From positions 1-38,612 of the forward strand of contig NZ_CP021918.1 in assembly GCF_002814095.1 (NCBI RefSeq): 38,612 nucleotides of DNA, given 5' to 3'. This stretch comes from Sagittula sp. P11. Its GTDB lineage: Bacteria > Pseudomonadota > Alphaproteobacteria > Rhodobacterales > Rhodobacteraceae. This document shows positions 1 to 9,270 of the stretch, one piece after another (the first letter of the stretch is position 1; each line of letters starts with the position of its first letter). Made by a program: the position numbers and the translations under genes. The notes under the pieces were generated by a model. The model saw only the letters and a program-made list of their open reading frames with translations. It was not told where the DNA came from and did no database searches.

Positions 1-530
1 TCCTCGCGCTGGCCCTCGCGGCCTGTGGCGGGACCGAACCGCGCTTCGACGCCGCGCCCGCCGCGCCCATGGAGAAGGTGTCCTCCCGCTATGCCCGGAT
101 CGAGGTGGCCACCGTCACCCTGCCGGTCTACGCGCAGGGCGAGGAGATCCACGTGCAGGACAAGGACGGCGCCATCGTGCCGCTCGGACCGCTCTGGACC
201 GACGAGCCGTCGCGCGCCGTGACGCTGCAGATCGCCCGCGATCTCGACGCGATCACCGGGCGGCTGGTGGCGGCCGAACCCTGGCCGTTCCGCGACTACC
301 CGGACGTGAAGGTGGATGTGCGGCTGCAGGACTTCTACGCCACCGCCCGCGGCACCTTCCGCATCGCCGGGATGGTCTATGTCGCGCCGGAAGAGGCCGG
401 CCCCGACCGTGCCAAGCGGTTCGAGATCGAGGCGGTGCTGCCCGGCGAGGGCCCGGCGGCGATCGCCGCCGCGCGTTCGGCGGCGGTGGCGCAGCTCTCG
501 GGCTTCATCGCGAAGAACGGGCTGCGCTGA
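1..530 (+). CDS. pqiC: PqiC-type lipoprotein, 3' part (gene crosses the window junction)
   Basis: This is the outer-membrane-directed lipoprotein of the PqiABC lipid-transport system (DUF330/ABC-transport auxiliary lipoprotein family), inferred to link the PqiB needle to the outer membrane. The frame is open from position 3 and reads LALALAAC, a lipobox with the acylated Cys encoded at 24-26. The mature domain (IEVATVTLPVY, then a Trp-containing stretch) fits the family. The first Met inside the window (69) lies after the lipobox, so it is not the true start. The start lies at 38588 at the other end of the window. Joining the ends gives a 184-residue protein, four bases after pqiB. Family call good; substrate unknown. 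Confidence 0.8.
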   Translation, partial: LALALAACGGTEPRFDAAPAAPMEKVSSRYARIEVATVTLPVYAQGEEIHVQDKDGAIVPLGPLWTDEPSRAVTLQIARDLDAITGRLVAAEPWPFRDYPDVKVDVRLQDFYATARGTFRIAGMVYVAPEEAGPDRAKRFEIEAVLPGEGPAAIAAARSAAVAQLSGFIAKNGLR

Positions 531-620
531 GGCGCTGGCCCTAGGGCATCGCGAAGAACGGGTCGCGCCGGGGCGCAGGCCCTAAGGACATCGAAGGACC
601 GGCTGCGCGGCAGGGCAACG
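506..620 (+). repeat. Degenerate tandem repeat over the pqiC stop codon
   Basis: A 38-base stretch at 506-543, covering the last pqiC codons and the stop, recurs at 547-584 with five mismatches. A more diverged third copy follows from about 589. The period is 41 bases. The rest of the gap to the convergent kinase gene (ends 673) holds nothing I recognise. Confidence 0.5.
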
Positions 621-672
621 GTCGCCGGGTACACGGAAGGGTCCGGCAGGCCAGGGCCCGCCGGAAATCCGC

Positions 673-2799
673 TCAGCGCTGGTAGTACTTGCCGCCGTAG
701 TTCGAGTAGTTGGCGTAGCCGTAGCCGTAGCGCTTCATGCCTTCCGGGCTGATCTGGTTCAGCACGAGGCCGCTCACCGGCTTGCCGACGCTCTCGAATT
801 CGCGCAGCGCGGCCAGCACCTGCTCGGACTGGGTCTGGTCCCAGCGCACGACGAACAGCGTTGCATCGACGTTCTGCGCGATCAGGCGCGCATCCGGCAC
901 GATCAGCACCGGCGGCGTGTCGATGATGACGATGTCGTACATGTCGCGCAGGCGGCGCATCAGCATGCTGAACTGCTCGGTCGCGAAGACGTCGGCGGCG
1001 TTGCTCGGCCCCTTTTCCCCGAACAGGATGTCGGCGCCGGTCAGCTCGTCGTGCAGGATCACCTCCTCGGGCGTGGCGGCGCCGGAGAGCACCGACAGCA
1101 GGCCCTTGTCGCTGGAGACGGAGAGGTAGTCCTTGAAGACCCGGCGGCGCAGGTCGCCCTCGATCAGCAGCACGCGCTTGCCCATGGCCGCGTAGTTCTG
1201 CGTCAGCGCGAAGGCGACCGTGGTCTTGCCTTCGCCGGGCAGGGACGAACAGGTCATCAGCACCTTCGGCGGGTTGTCGATGTTGAACAGCATGACCGAG
1301 GTGCGCAGGTTGCGCACCGCCTCTGCCGGGGCGGAGGCCGGTTTCGTCTTCAGGTGCTCGATCAGCGGACGGCGCTTCTTGATCGGGAACATCGGGATCT
1401 GGCCGACCACCGTGTAGCCGGTCGTCGTCTCGAGATCCTGCGACGTGCGGAAGGCGCGGTCGCGCAGCTCGCGGAGCAGGATGTAGGCGCTGCCCAGGAG
1501 CAGGCCGATCATCGCCGCCATGGCGAGGATCAGCGGCTTGCGCGGGGAGGAGGGCTGGATCGGCACGACGGCGGGCGAGATGATCCGGCTGTCGGCCTGC
1601 TGGATGCCCTGCTGCGCCGAGGTCTCCTTCAGGCGGGTCAGGAAGTACTCGTAGAGCAGCCGGCTGGCCTCGGCCTCGCGGGTGAGCTGCTGGAGGGTGA
1701 TCAGGTCCTCGTTCTGGCGGGTGATCTGCTCCTCGCGGGAGGTCAGCGAGCGTTCCAGCAGCGCAAGCTGGTCCTGCTGCCGCTCCACGTCGGTGCGCGC
1801 CCTGACGAGGTTCTGGTTGAAGCGGTTCTCGAAGGTCTGCGCCGTGGCCTCGTCGTCGATGTTGTTCAGCAGGCGCTGAAGCTGCGGATCGCGCGAGGCC
1901 TCGACCTTCTGCTGCGGGGTGTCGGCGGCCTCCATCTCGGCCAGGCGGGCCTGCGCGGTCACGAGCGAGGATTCGGCGTCGAGGATCCGGTCGCGCAGGT
2001 CCTTCACCTGGATCTCGAGGCTGGAGAGCGCCTCCTGGCTGATCAGCGTGGTGGCGGCGCGGAAATCGGTGACCTTGGCCTCGGCGGCTTCCAGCGCCTG
2101 CTGCAGGCCGCTGACGCGCTCGGTCAGCCAGCTGGTGGCCTGCTCGGTGGCGGCGAACTTCACCTCGAGCTGGTTGAGGATGTAGGTGTCGACGATGGTG
2201 TTGGCGATCAGCGCGGACTTGCGCCGGTCGGTGGTCTCGACGGTGACCTGGAAGACCACGCTCGAGGGCACGTTGCGGATGCTCGTGGCGCCCAGCAGGC
2301 GGTTGATCGCCGCCTCGCGCTGACGCTCCTCCTCGGGGATCTCGGCCGGGGCGGAGGGACGGGGCAGGATGGCGTTGCGGATCTGCGTCCGGACCATGTC
2401 GATCCGGCCGGGGTCGCGCAGGGAGGGGTTGAACTCCGGATCGGTGGTCAGGTCGAGCTGGTCGACCACCTTGCCCAGCAGCACGCGGCTCTTGAGCACC
2501 TCGACCTCGGTGTTGACGACGGTGCTGTCGGACCCCAGCCCGCCGATCACGTTGTTCAGGTCGACGACCTGTTCCTCGCGGTTGTTCAGCATGACGACGG
2601 CGGTCGACTGGAACATTGGCGTGGCCGCGACATAGGCGTAGTAGCCGCCGATCAGCAGGGCCACGAAGACCACGAACCCGATCAGGATCTTGCCCCGCCA
2701 GACGGCGGACAGCAGCGCCAGCGGATCGATCTTGCTGGCCTGATCGGCCTTGGGAGAGGAGGGGATGGTCTGCGGACCGCTCTTCATATCGTTCAACAT
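673..2799 (-). CDS. Wzc/ExoP-like polysaccharide co-polymerase with BY-kinase domain
   Basis: Inner-membrane protein that sets polysaccharide chain length and couples assembly to export through autophosphorylation. It has 708 residues, the usual size for a fused Wzz-kinase. A first membrane segment lies near residues 38-58 (ILIGFVVFVALLIGG), a long coiled periplasmic region follows, and a second segment (LILAMAAMIGLLLGSAY) precedes the cytoplasmic kinase. Walker A is at about 522-527 (GEGKTT), Walker A' at 543-553 (VLLIEGDLRRR) and Walker B at 623 onward (IVIIDTPPV). The C-terminus carries a seven-Tyr cluster between 691 and 706, the expected autophosphorylation tail. The ATG at 2799 has a GGAG just upstream. 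It is last in the rml operon, 182 bases after rmlA. The matching phosphatase and Wza are not on this replicon. Confidence 0.9.
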   Translation of the reverse strand: MLNDMKSGPQTIPSSPKADQASKIDPLALLSAVWRGKILIGFVVFVALLIGGYYAYVAATPMFQSTAVVMLNNREEQVVDLNNVIGGLGSDSTVVNTEVEVLKSRVLLGKVVDQLDLTTDPEFNPSLRDPGRIDMVRTQIRNAILPRPSAPAEIPEEERQREAAINRLLGATSIRNVPSSVVFQVTVETTDRRKSALIANTIVDTYILNQLEVKFAATEQATSWLTERVSGLQQALEAAEAKVTDFRAATTLISQEALSSLEIQVKDLRDRILDAESSLVTAQARLAEMEAADTPQQKVEASRDPQLQRLLNNIDDEATAQTFENRFNQNLVRARTDVERQQDQLALLERSLTSREEQITRQNEDLITLQQLTREAEASRLLYEYFLTRLKETSAQQGIQQADSRIISPAVVPIQPSSPRKPLILAMAAMIGLLLGSAYILLRELRDRAFRTSQDLETTTGYTVVGQIPMFPIKKRRPLIEHLKTKPASAPAEAVRNLRTSVMLFNIDNPPKVLMTCSSLPGEGKTTVAFALTQNYAAMGKRVLLIEGDLRRRVFKDYLSVSSDKGLLSVLSGAATPEEVILHDELTGADILFGEKGPSNAADVFATEQFSMLMRRLRDMYDIVIIDTPPVLIVPDARLIAQNVDATLFVVRWDQTQSEQVLAALREFESVGKPVSGLVLNQISPEGMKRYGYGYANYSNYGGKYYQR

Positions 2800-2924
2800 A
2801 TCGCTCCAGGGCGCTGGACTGCTGCGGCAGGGCGCGGACGCCCCGCCGGACGGATCATCCTACCATGTCTGGCTGCCGGATGTAGGCCTATATGCCTGAC
2901 GGACCGGTCCGGTGCCAGCCGGAC

Positions 2925-2940
2925 CCGCCCTTCGGGGCGG
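2925..2940. terminator. Hairpin with TTCG loop upstream of the kinase gene
   Basis: Perfect 6-bp stem CCGCCC/GGGCGG closed by TTCG, in the 182-base gap between rmlA and the Wzc-like gene. There is no T-run. It may attenuate read-through or stabilise the upstream mRNA. Confidence 0.35.
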
Positions 2941-2956
2941 TGCGGTGGCGGCACTT

Positions 2957-2973
2957 TGCCCGCGGAACGGGCA
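2957..2973 (-). terminator. Terminator-like hairpin directly after rmlA
   Basis: TGCCCG/CGGGCA stem with a 5-base loop, starting 9 bases downstream of the rmlA stop. The same stem with the same flanking GACA occurs at 16053-16070 after another minus-strand operon, which suggests a shared 3'-end signal. No U-tract, so intrinsic termination is not certain. Confidence 0.45.
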
Positions 2974-2981
2974 GACAGGGG

Positions 2982-3861
2982 TCAGGTTCCGGCGGGCAGC
3001 AGGGATTTCAGGTACTTGCCATACTCGGTCTTCTTGAAGGTCTCGGCGTGTTGCCGCAGCAGGTCGGCGTCGATCCAGCCCTTGCGGTAGGCGATCTCCT
3101 CCGGGCAGCCGATCTGCAGGCCCTGGCGCTGCGACATGGTGCGCACGAAGTTGCCCGCGTCCAGCAGGCTGGCGTGGGTTCCGGTGTCCAGCCAGGCAAA
3201 GCCGCGGCCCATGGTCTGCACGCTCAGCGACCCCTCGTCGAGGTAGGTCTGCAGGAGCGAGACGATCTCCAGTTCGCCGCGCGCCGAGGGCTTGACCGCC
3301 CGCGCCCGCGCCGGGGCCTCCGCGTCGAGGAAATAGAGTCCGGTCACCGCGAAGTTCGACGGCGGGACCTCCGGTTTCTCGATGATCTCCTGCGCGGTGC
3401 CGTCCGCGTCGAAGGCCACCACGCCGTAGCGTTCCGGGTCGGCCACCTGGTAGCCGAAGACCGTGCCGCCGGCGGGCTGGGCATCGGCGGCCATCAGCAT
3501 CTCGGGCAGGCCGTGGCCGAAGAAGATGTTGTCCCCCAGCACCATGGCCGAGGGCGCGCCGTCGAGGAAGTCCTCGGTCAGCAGGTAGGCCTGCGCCAGA
3601 CCGTCGGGGCTTTCCTGCACCACGTAGGTCAGCGACATGCCCCACTGGCTGCCGTCGCCCAGCAGGCGCCGGAACTGGTCCTGGTCGTGCGGGGTGGTGA
3701 TCAGCGCCACCTCGCGGATGCCCGAGAGCATCAGCACCGACAGCGGGTAGTAGATCATCGGCTTATCGTAGACCGGCATGGTTGTTTCGAGACGCCCATG
3801 GTCAGCGGGTAGAGCGGGTGCCCGACCCTCCGGCGAGGATGATGCCCTTGCGCGTGGTCAT
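2982..3861 (-). CDS. rmlA: Glucose-1-phosphate thymidylyltransferase (two apparent frameshifts)
   Basis: First enzyme of dTDP-L-rhamnose synthesis, joining dTTP and glucose-1-phosphate. The start is the ATG at 3861, overlapping the rmlD stop as ATGA. The N-terminal signature LAGGSGTR lies in that frame. The reading then shifts at about 3814 (one base missing in the CGCCTC context) and again at about 3781 (one base missing before ATGCCGGTC). The intact part from 3779 encodes 265 residues starting PVYDKPMIYYPLS and including the WLDTGTH region. Restoring the two bases gives 293 residues, the normal family length. Everything else is conserved, so I read this as a functional gene with sequence errors rather than a pseudogene. 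Confidence 0.88.
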
Positions 3862-4706
3862 GTCTGTTCTCCAAGGTCTTGCAGCACCTCGCCCAGGTCC
3901 CGGCGCCAGTCCGGCCGGTCGATCCCGAAGGTGGCGAGCGTCGCGCCAGTCGAGCCGCGAGTTGAGCGGCCGGCGGGCCGGTGTCGGGTAGTCGCCGGAC
4001 GGGATGCCCGTCACCGTGACCTGCCGCCCGGCCGCGACAAAGATCGCGCGGGCGAAGTCGGCCCAGCTTGCGTCCGGGCCGCCGGTGAAATGGTAGACGC
4101 CGGAGGTCCCGGCGTCGCGGGCCAGCACCGGCACGATGGCGAGGCAGGCCTCGGCGATCCGCGCCGCCGAGGTCGGGCCGCCGATCTGGTCGTCGACGAC
4201 GTTCAGCGCGTCGCGGGTCCCGGACAGGCGCAGCATGGTCTTCACGAAGTTGTTGCCGTGGGCGGAAAACACCCAAGAGGTGCGCAGCACCGCCCAGCGT
4301 CCGCCGGCGGCGCGCACCGCCTCCTCGCCCGCCAGCTTCGACCGGCCGTAGGCGTTCAGCGGCGCGGTGGGGGCGTCGGGCGCGCGGGGCGTGTCCCGCT
4401 GCCGTCGAAGACGTAATCGGTGGAGATCTGCACGAAGGGGATGTCGCGCGCGGCGCAGGCCTCTGCCATGGCGGCGGGGGCCTGCGCGTTGATCGTGGTG
4501 GCCAGCGCCTCGTCGTCCTCCGCCTTGTCGACGGCGGTGTAGGCGGCGGCGTTGATCACCGCCGAGGGCGCGTGCGCCGCGATGGCCGCCGCGGCAGGCG
4601 TCGGGGTCGGAGAGGTCGGCCTCGGCCCGCGACAGGAAGACCGCGTCCGGCGCCCGCCGCGCCAGTTCGATGGCGACCTGTCCCGAGGATCCGAAACACC
4701 AAGGGG

Positions 4707-4710
<4 letters not shown>
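3858..4710 (-). CDS. rmlD: dTDP-4-dehydrorhamnose reductase (three apparent frame shifts)
   Basis: Last step of dTDP-L-rhamnose synthesis, an NAD(P)H-dependent SDR-type reductase. The N-terminus has the FGSSGQ nucleotide-binding motif. The central part ([23 protein letters not shown]) is in another frame, and the C-terminal half ([11 protein letters not shown], the Tyr-x3-Lys site, then [10 protein letters not shown]) returns to the first. Frame changes lie near 4594 (one extra or two missing bases), 4388 (one C missing) and 3946 (one extra base or two missing). Repairing them gives about 283 residues, the family length. The gene overlaps rmlB and rmlA by ATGA at both ends, typical of a translationally coupled operon. 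Confidence 0.87.
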
Positions 4711-6328
<1,618 letters not shown>

Positions 6329-6765
6329 CAATCGTCCTTTTCCGAGACCTGTTGCATCTGTTCGATCGTACAGGATCGGCAATCCGTAACGCGGCGTGGT
6401 CCCGTCTTGCAAACACTCTCACGGACCGCCCCGGGACAATATCCCACGGCAATGCTGCAAGTGCAAAATACCGGGCTTTTCCACGATCGCAACCCTAATG
6501 ATTTTGCCATTCCGCCTGCTTTTCGACCTTCCCTGCCGCGCGCGTGGCCGCCGCGAAGCCCTGTCAGGGATGATCTGCGGCGTCTCGGCGGACGAGTGCC
6601 CAGCCAAGTGGCGTTGGTGCACGTCAACCCGCCGCCCGGACCCCGAAATGACGTCTCGGCCATTGCGATGGTGGGCAGTTCCCGCTACCGAACGGTTACG
6701 CTGCGCTGCCGCGAACCCGTGGCGGACTTGGACCTGAAATCGTTTTTCACAATGGATACGGCCTG
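6329..6765. promoter_or_regulatory. Divergent intergenic region, rmlC versus sulfotransferase
   Basis: 437 bases without a convincing gene. The part at about 6400-6530 is less GC-rich than its neighbours and should hold the promoters for both directions. I found no clear -35/-10 pair or strong inverted repeat. Open frames here (6328-6663 minus, 6396-6737 plus) have no recognisable protein character. Confidence 0.4.
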
Positions 6766-7494
6766 ATGAACACCCTCCGAATGACCGAAGTGGCCAGAGA
6801 CAGCCTGCGTTCCTCTCCTGTCACCCGACGGTTGTTCCCCTCCGCCTTCGGGGGCGTGGCGGTGGAGCCCTCGTCGCGGCTTTGCCTGGAGGGTGCGGCG
6901 CGCTCCGGAAACACCTTCTCGAGCCTGATGATCCATGCCGCCTGGCCCGAGCTGAAACTCGGCCACCACACGCATTGCTTGTCCAACATCCGCGAGGCGG
7001 TGCGCTACGGCGTGCCGACGATCGTGCTGTTCCGCAGCCCGAAGGACTGCGTGCCTTCCTCGATGCTGCGCCAGAACATGAAGTTCGGCCAGAACGACGA
7101 ACGCCACCTGATGCGCGCGCTGGTCCGCTTCATCCGCATCTACAGCTACGCGCTGGAAAAGATCGACGACATCTACCTGATCGACTTCAAGGACATGACC
7201 GCGGCGCCGGAAAAGCTCCTGTTCCTGGCGTCCGAACAGCTTGACGCGCTATACGTCCTGACCGAGGAAGAGGCGAAGGGCGCGGTTGAGCGCGCCCGCG
7301 CCGCCAGCCCGCGCATGGCGCAGCAGGACAACGGAGCGGAGAAGGCCGTCTGGGGCGGCTTCACGCCCGACGAACGCCGCGAGGAGGCGAAGCTGAAGGT
7401 GCGCGAGCTGCTCGAAACGAAAATGGCCGCCGAGCTGTCGGAGGCCATGGAGATCTTCGAAAGATGTATGCAGAAAAAGCACCGCTTGGCCTGA
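6766..7494 (+). CDS. Sulfotransferase-like P-loop protein
   Basis: Predicted PAPS-dependent carbohydrate sulfotransferase of 242 residues. The sequence EGAARSGNTFSS near residue 42 resembles the 5'-phosphosulfate loop, and LFRSPKDCVPSSML near residue 87 resembles the 3'-phosphate-binding motif (Arg then Ser). It is shorter than typical family members, and the C-terminal third is rich in Ala, Glu and Lys and probably helical. There is no strong ribosome binding site before 6766; a second in-frame ATG is at 6781. It overlaps the following membrane gene by 31 bases, so the two are probably co-translated. Its place in a polysaccharide cluster suggests the repeat unit or a precursor as acceptor. 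The specific acceptor is unknown. Confidence 0.65.
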   Translation: MNTLRMTEVARDSLRSSPVTRRLFPSAFGGVAVEPSSRLCLEGAARSGNTFSSLMIHAAWPELKLGHHTHCLSNIREAVRYGVPTIVLFRSPKDCVPSSMLRQNMKFGQNDERHLMRALVRFIRIYSYALEKIDDIYLIDFKDMTAAPEKLLFLASEQLDALYVLTEEEAKGAVERARAASPRMAQQDNGAEKAVWGGFTPDERREEAKLKVRELLETKMAAELSEAMEIFERCMQKKHRLA

Positions 7495-8474
7495 ACGCGG
7501 TAAACGAGCAGCAGCGCAACTTCACCATCGCGCTGGTCAGCCACATCCTGTTCGCGCTGCTGTTCATCTTCTTCATCCCGCTGAACATGATCGACAACGA
7601 TCACGATCTGGGGATCCGGGTTTTCGAAGGCTTCGTGGACATGTCGTCCATCGGGATCTTCCGCGACGACGCCTTCTACTCGACCACCGGCGAGCGGTTC
7701 TTCCGCCTGACGCTGTTCTTCATCAGCTTCGCCACGGTCTGGGCGCTCTACGGGATGCGGCTCATCACCCCCACGACGCTGGGGCTCTATTTCATGTGGC
7801 CCTACGCGGCCTACCTCGCGACCCGCATGAAGGTGGAGTTCATCGTCTTCCCCTTCTACATGATCCGCACCGACCTGAAGTGGCGGCACGAGGCGCTGGT
7901 GATCCTCGCGATGCTGGTGCTGGGGGAGCTGATCGGCGAGCGGAACTTCCAGCTCTTCGCGCTGTTCCGGGTCGCGCTGGTGATCTACGACCGGGTGGAT
8001 TCGCCCAAGGCCTACGTCATCGGGGCGATCGTCGCGGCCGTCATGATCGAGCTGTCCTTCGACTTCCTCAAGACGCTCAGCGTCACCATCGCGAAGTTCA
8101 ACTACACGCGGACCGTCGCCAACCCGAACTACTCCGTCCTCGAGAGCGTGGGCGTGCTGGTCGCCTCGCACAACCTTTCGATCAACCCGACCAAGGGCTG
8201 GATGGTGCACCTGCCGTTCGGGGTGATGCTGATCCTGCTGTCGTGGCGCGACATCTACAGGCACGCGGACCGGCGCGGCATGTTCAGCGGATTCGCCCTG
8301 TACCTGACGATGACCTCGCTCACCCATGCCTTCCAGAAGGCCAGTTATTACCTGTTCTTTCTGCCGTCCATCTACGGCCCGATCTACGAACGGCGTTTCC
8401 CGATGCTGTTCATCATGTCGTGGCTGCATGTGCTGGTCGCGCTGACCTTCTATCAGCTCCTGATCGAATACTGA
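7464..8474 (+). CDS. Polytopic membrane protein, candidate Wzy/EpsG-like polymerase
   Basis: Inner-membrane protein of 336 residues with about eight to ten hydrophobic segments, including LFALLFIFFIPL near the N-terminus and MLFIMSWLHVLVALTFYQLL at the C-terminus. No conserved family motif is readable by eye, as expected for polysaccharide polymerases, which are defined by topology. The fold size and its position between two sulfotransferases in a cluster that has a Wzx flippase and a Wzc kinase make it the best candidate for the repeat-unit polymerase. It has several Arg/Tyr-rich loops (RTDLKWRHEA; YDRVDSPKAY). The start at 7464 lies inside the preceding gene. The 563-residue membrane protein ending at 16101 is the main alternative for the Wzy role. 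Confidence 0.6.
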   Translation: MYAEKAPLGLNAVNEQQRNFTIALVSHILFALLFIFFIPLNMIDNDHDLGIRVFEGFVDMSSIGIFRDDAFYSTTGERFFRLTLFFISFATVWALYGMRLITPTTLGLYFMWPYAAYLATRMKVEFIVFPFYMIRTDLKWRHEALVILAMLVLGELIGERNFQLFALFRVALVIYDRVDSPKAYVIGAIVAAVMIELSFDFLKTLSVTIAKFNYTRTVANPNYSVLESVGVLVASHNLSINPTKGWMVHLPFGVMLILLSWRDIYRHADRRGMFSGFALYLTMTSLTHAFQKASYYLFFLPSIYGPIYERRFPMLFIMSWLHVLVALTFYQLLIEY

Positions 8475-8486
8475 GGAATTCCAAGC

Positions 8487-9170
8487 ATGAAGTCTGACGC
8501 CCGGAAGTTCATTTTCGTCCATATTCCGAAGTGTGGCGGGACGTCGATCGAGCGGATCCTCTTCCCGCGCGAGGAGCGCACGGAGGAAAACTTCTGGATG
8601 GGGTTCGTGGGCATCAGCGCGCTGCCGGGCCTGCGCCGCCTGCCCCGGCGGGTGATGCGCCCGGTGATGAAGATGAACCGCTACCAGACCGACGCGCTCC
8701 AGCACCTCACGGCGCTGCAGATGCGCCACGCCATGGGGCGCGACCGGTTCTACGACTACTACAGGTTCGCGATCGTGCGGCATCCCACCAAGCGGATCCT
8801 GTCGCAGTACAAGTACATGCAGAAGCGGGCGGACCTGCGGTCGTGGATCGGCATGAAGCGCGACGACAGCTTTCTCGAGTACCTGAAGAAGACCTACCGC
8901 CGCCACCACGTGCACTGGCAGGACCAGGTCTCGTTCCTCTACGACCACCGGGGCGAATGCATGGTGAACGACATCGTCAAGCTCGAGGAGATCGACAGCG
9001 GGATGAACGTCGTCTTCGACAGGCTGGGGATGGAGCGGATCGAGATCCCCCACGTCAACAAGAGCAAGGACGCCCCGGCAAAGCGCCCCACCCTCTCGGA
9101 GAACGAGAAGGACATCATCTGGGAATTGTTCAAGGACGATTTCGAGGTGCTGGGCTACGACATCGACTGA
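8487..9170 (+). CDS. Sulfotransferase family 2-like protein
   Basis: Predicted PAPS-dependent carbohydrate sulfotransferase of 227 residues. KFIFVHIPKCGGTSIE at residues 6-21 is the classic HIPKxGGTS 5'-phosphosulfate-binding motif of the Sulfotransfer_2 group. FAIVRHPTKRILSQYKYM near residue 94 is the matching 3'-phosphate site. No membrane anchor or signal peptide is seen, so it should act in the cytoplasm on lipid-linked or nucleotide sugars. The ATG at 8487 follows GAGGAATTCC, a good ribosome site, 12 bases after the membrane gene. Third and last gene of this plus-strand unit. Confidence 0.85.
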   Translation: MKSDARKFIFVHIPKCGGTSIERILFPREERTEENFWMGFVGISALPGLRRLPRRVMRPVMKMNRYQTDALQHLTALQMRHAMGRDRFYDYYRFAIVRHPTKRILSQYKYMQKRADLRSWIGMKRDDSFLEYLKKTYRRHHVHWQDQVSFLYDHRGECMVNDIVKLEEIDSGMNVVFDRLGMERIEIPHVNKSKDAPAKRPTLSENEKDIIWELFKDDFEVLGYDID

Positions 9171-9194
9171 ATAGCGGCGCACCGCCGGCCGGAT

Positions 9195-9240
9195 CCGGGA
9201 ACCGGGAGGGCGCGCCCGCGCCGCCCCGGTCCCGGTCCCT
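9195..9240. terminator. GC-rich inverted repeat between convergent genes
   Basis: In the 100-base gap between two convergent genes, CCGGGAACCGGGA near 9195 pairs imperfectly with TCCCGGTCCC near 9230. It could serve as a bidirectional terminator. No T-run is present, so this is a weak call. Confidence 0.3.
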
Positions 9241-9270
9241 CCGCCTCCCGGTGTCCCCGGGCGCCGGCCG

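Noticed and set aside
1051-3090. 679-residue plus-strand open frame opposite the Wzc-like gene
   Set aside because: Shadow frame rich in Gly, Leu, Arg and Gln with no motif; the minus strand encodes a full BY-kinase.
7173-9182. 669-residue open frame on the minus strand opposite two sulfotransferases and a membrane protein
   Set aside because: Low-complexity His/Val/Arg-rich translation typical of antisense frames in high-GC DNA; all three plus-strand genes have convincing motifs.
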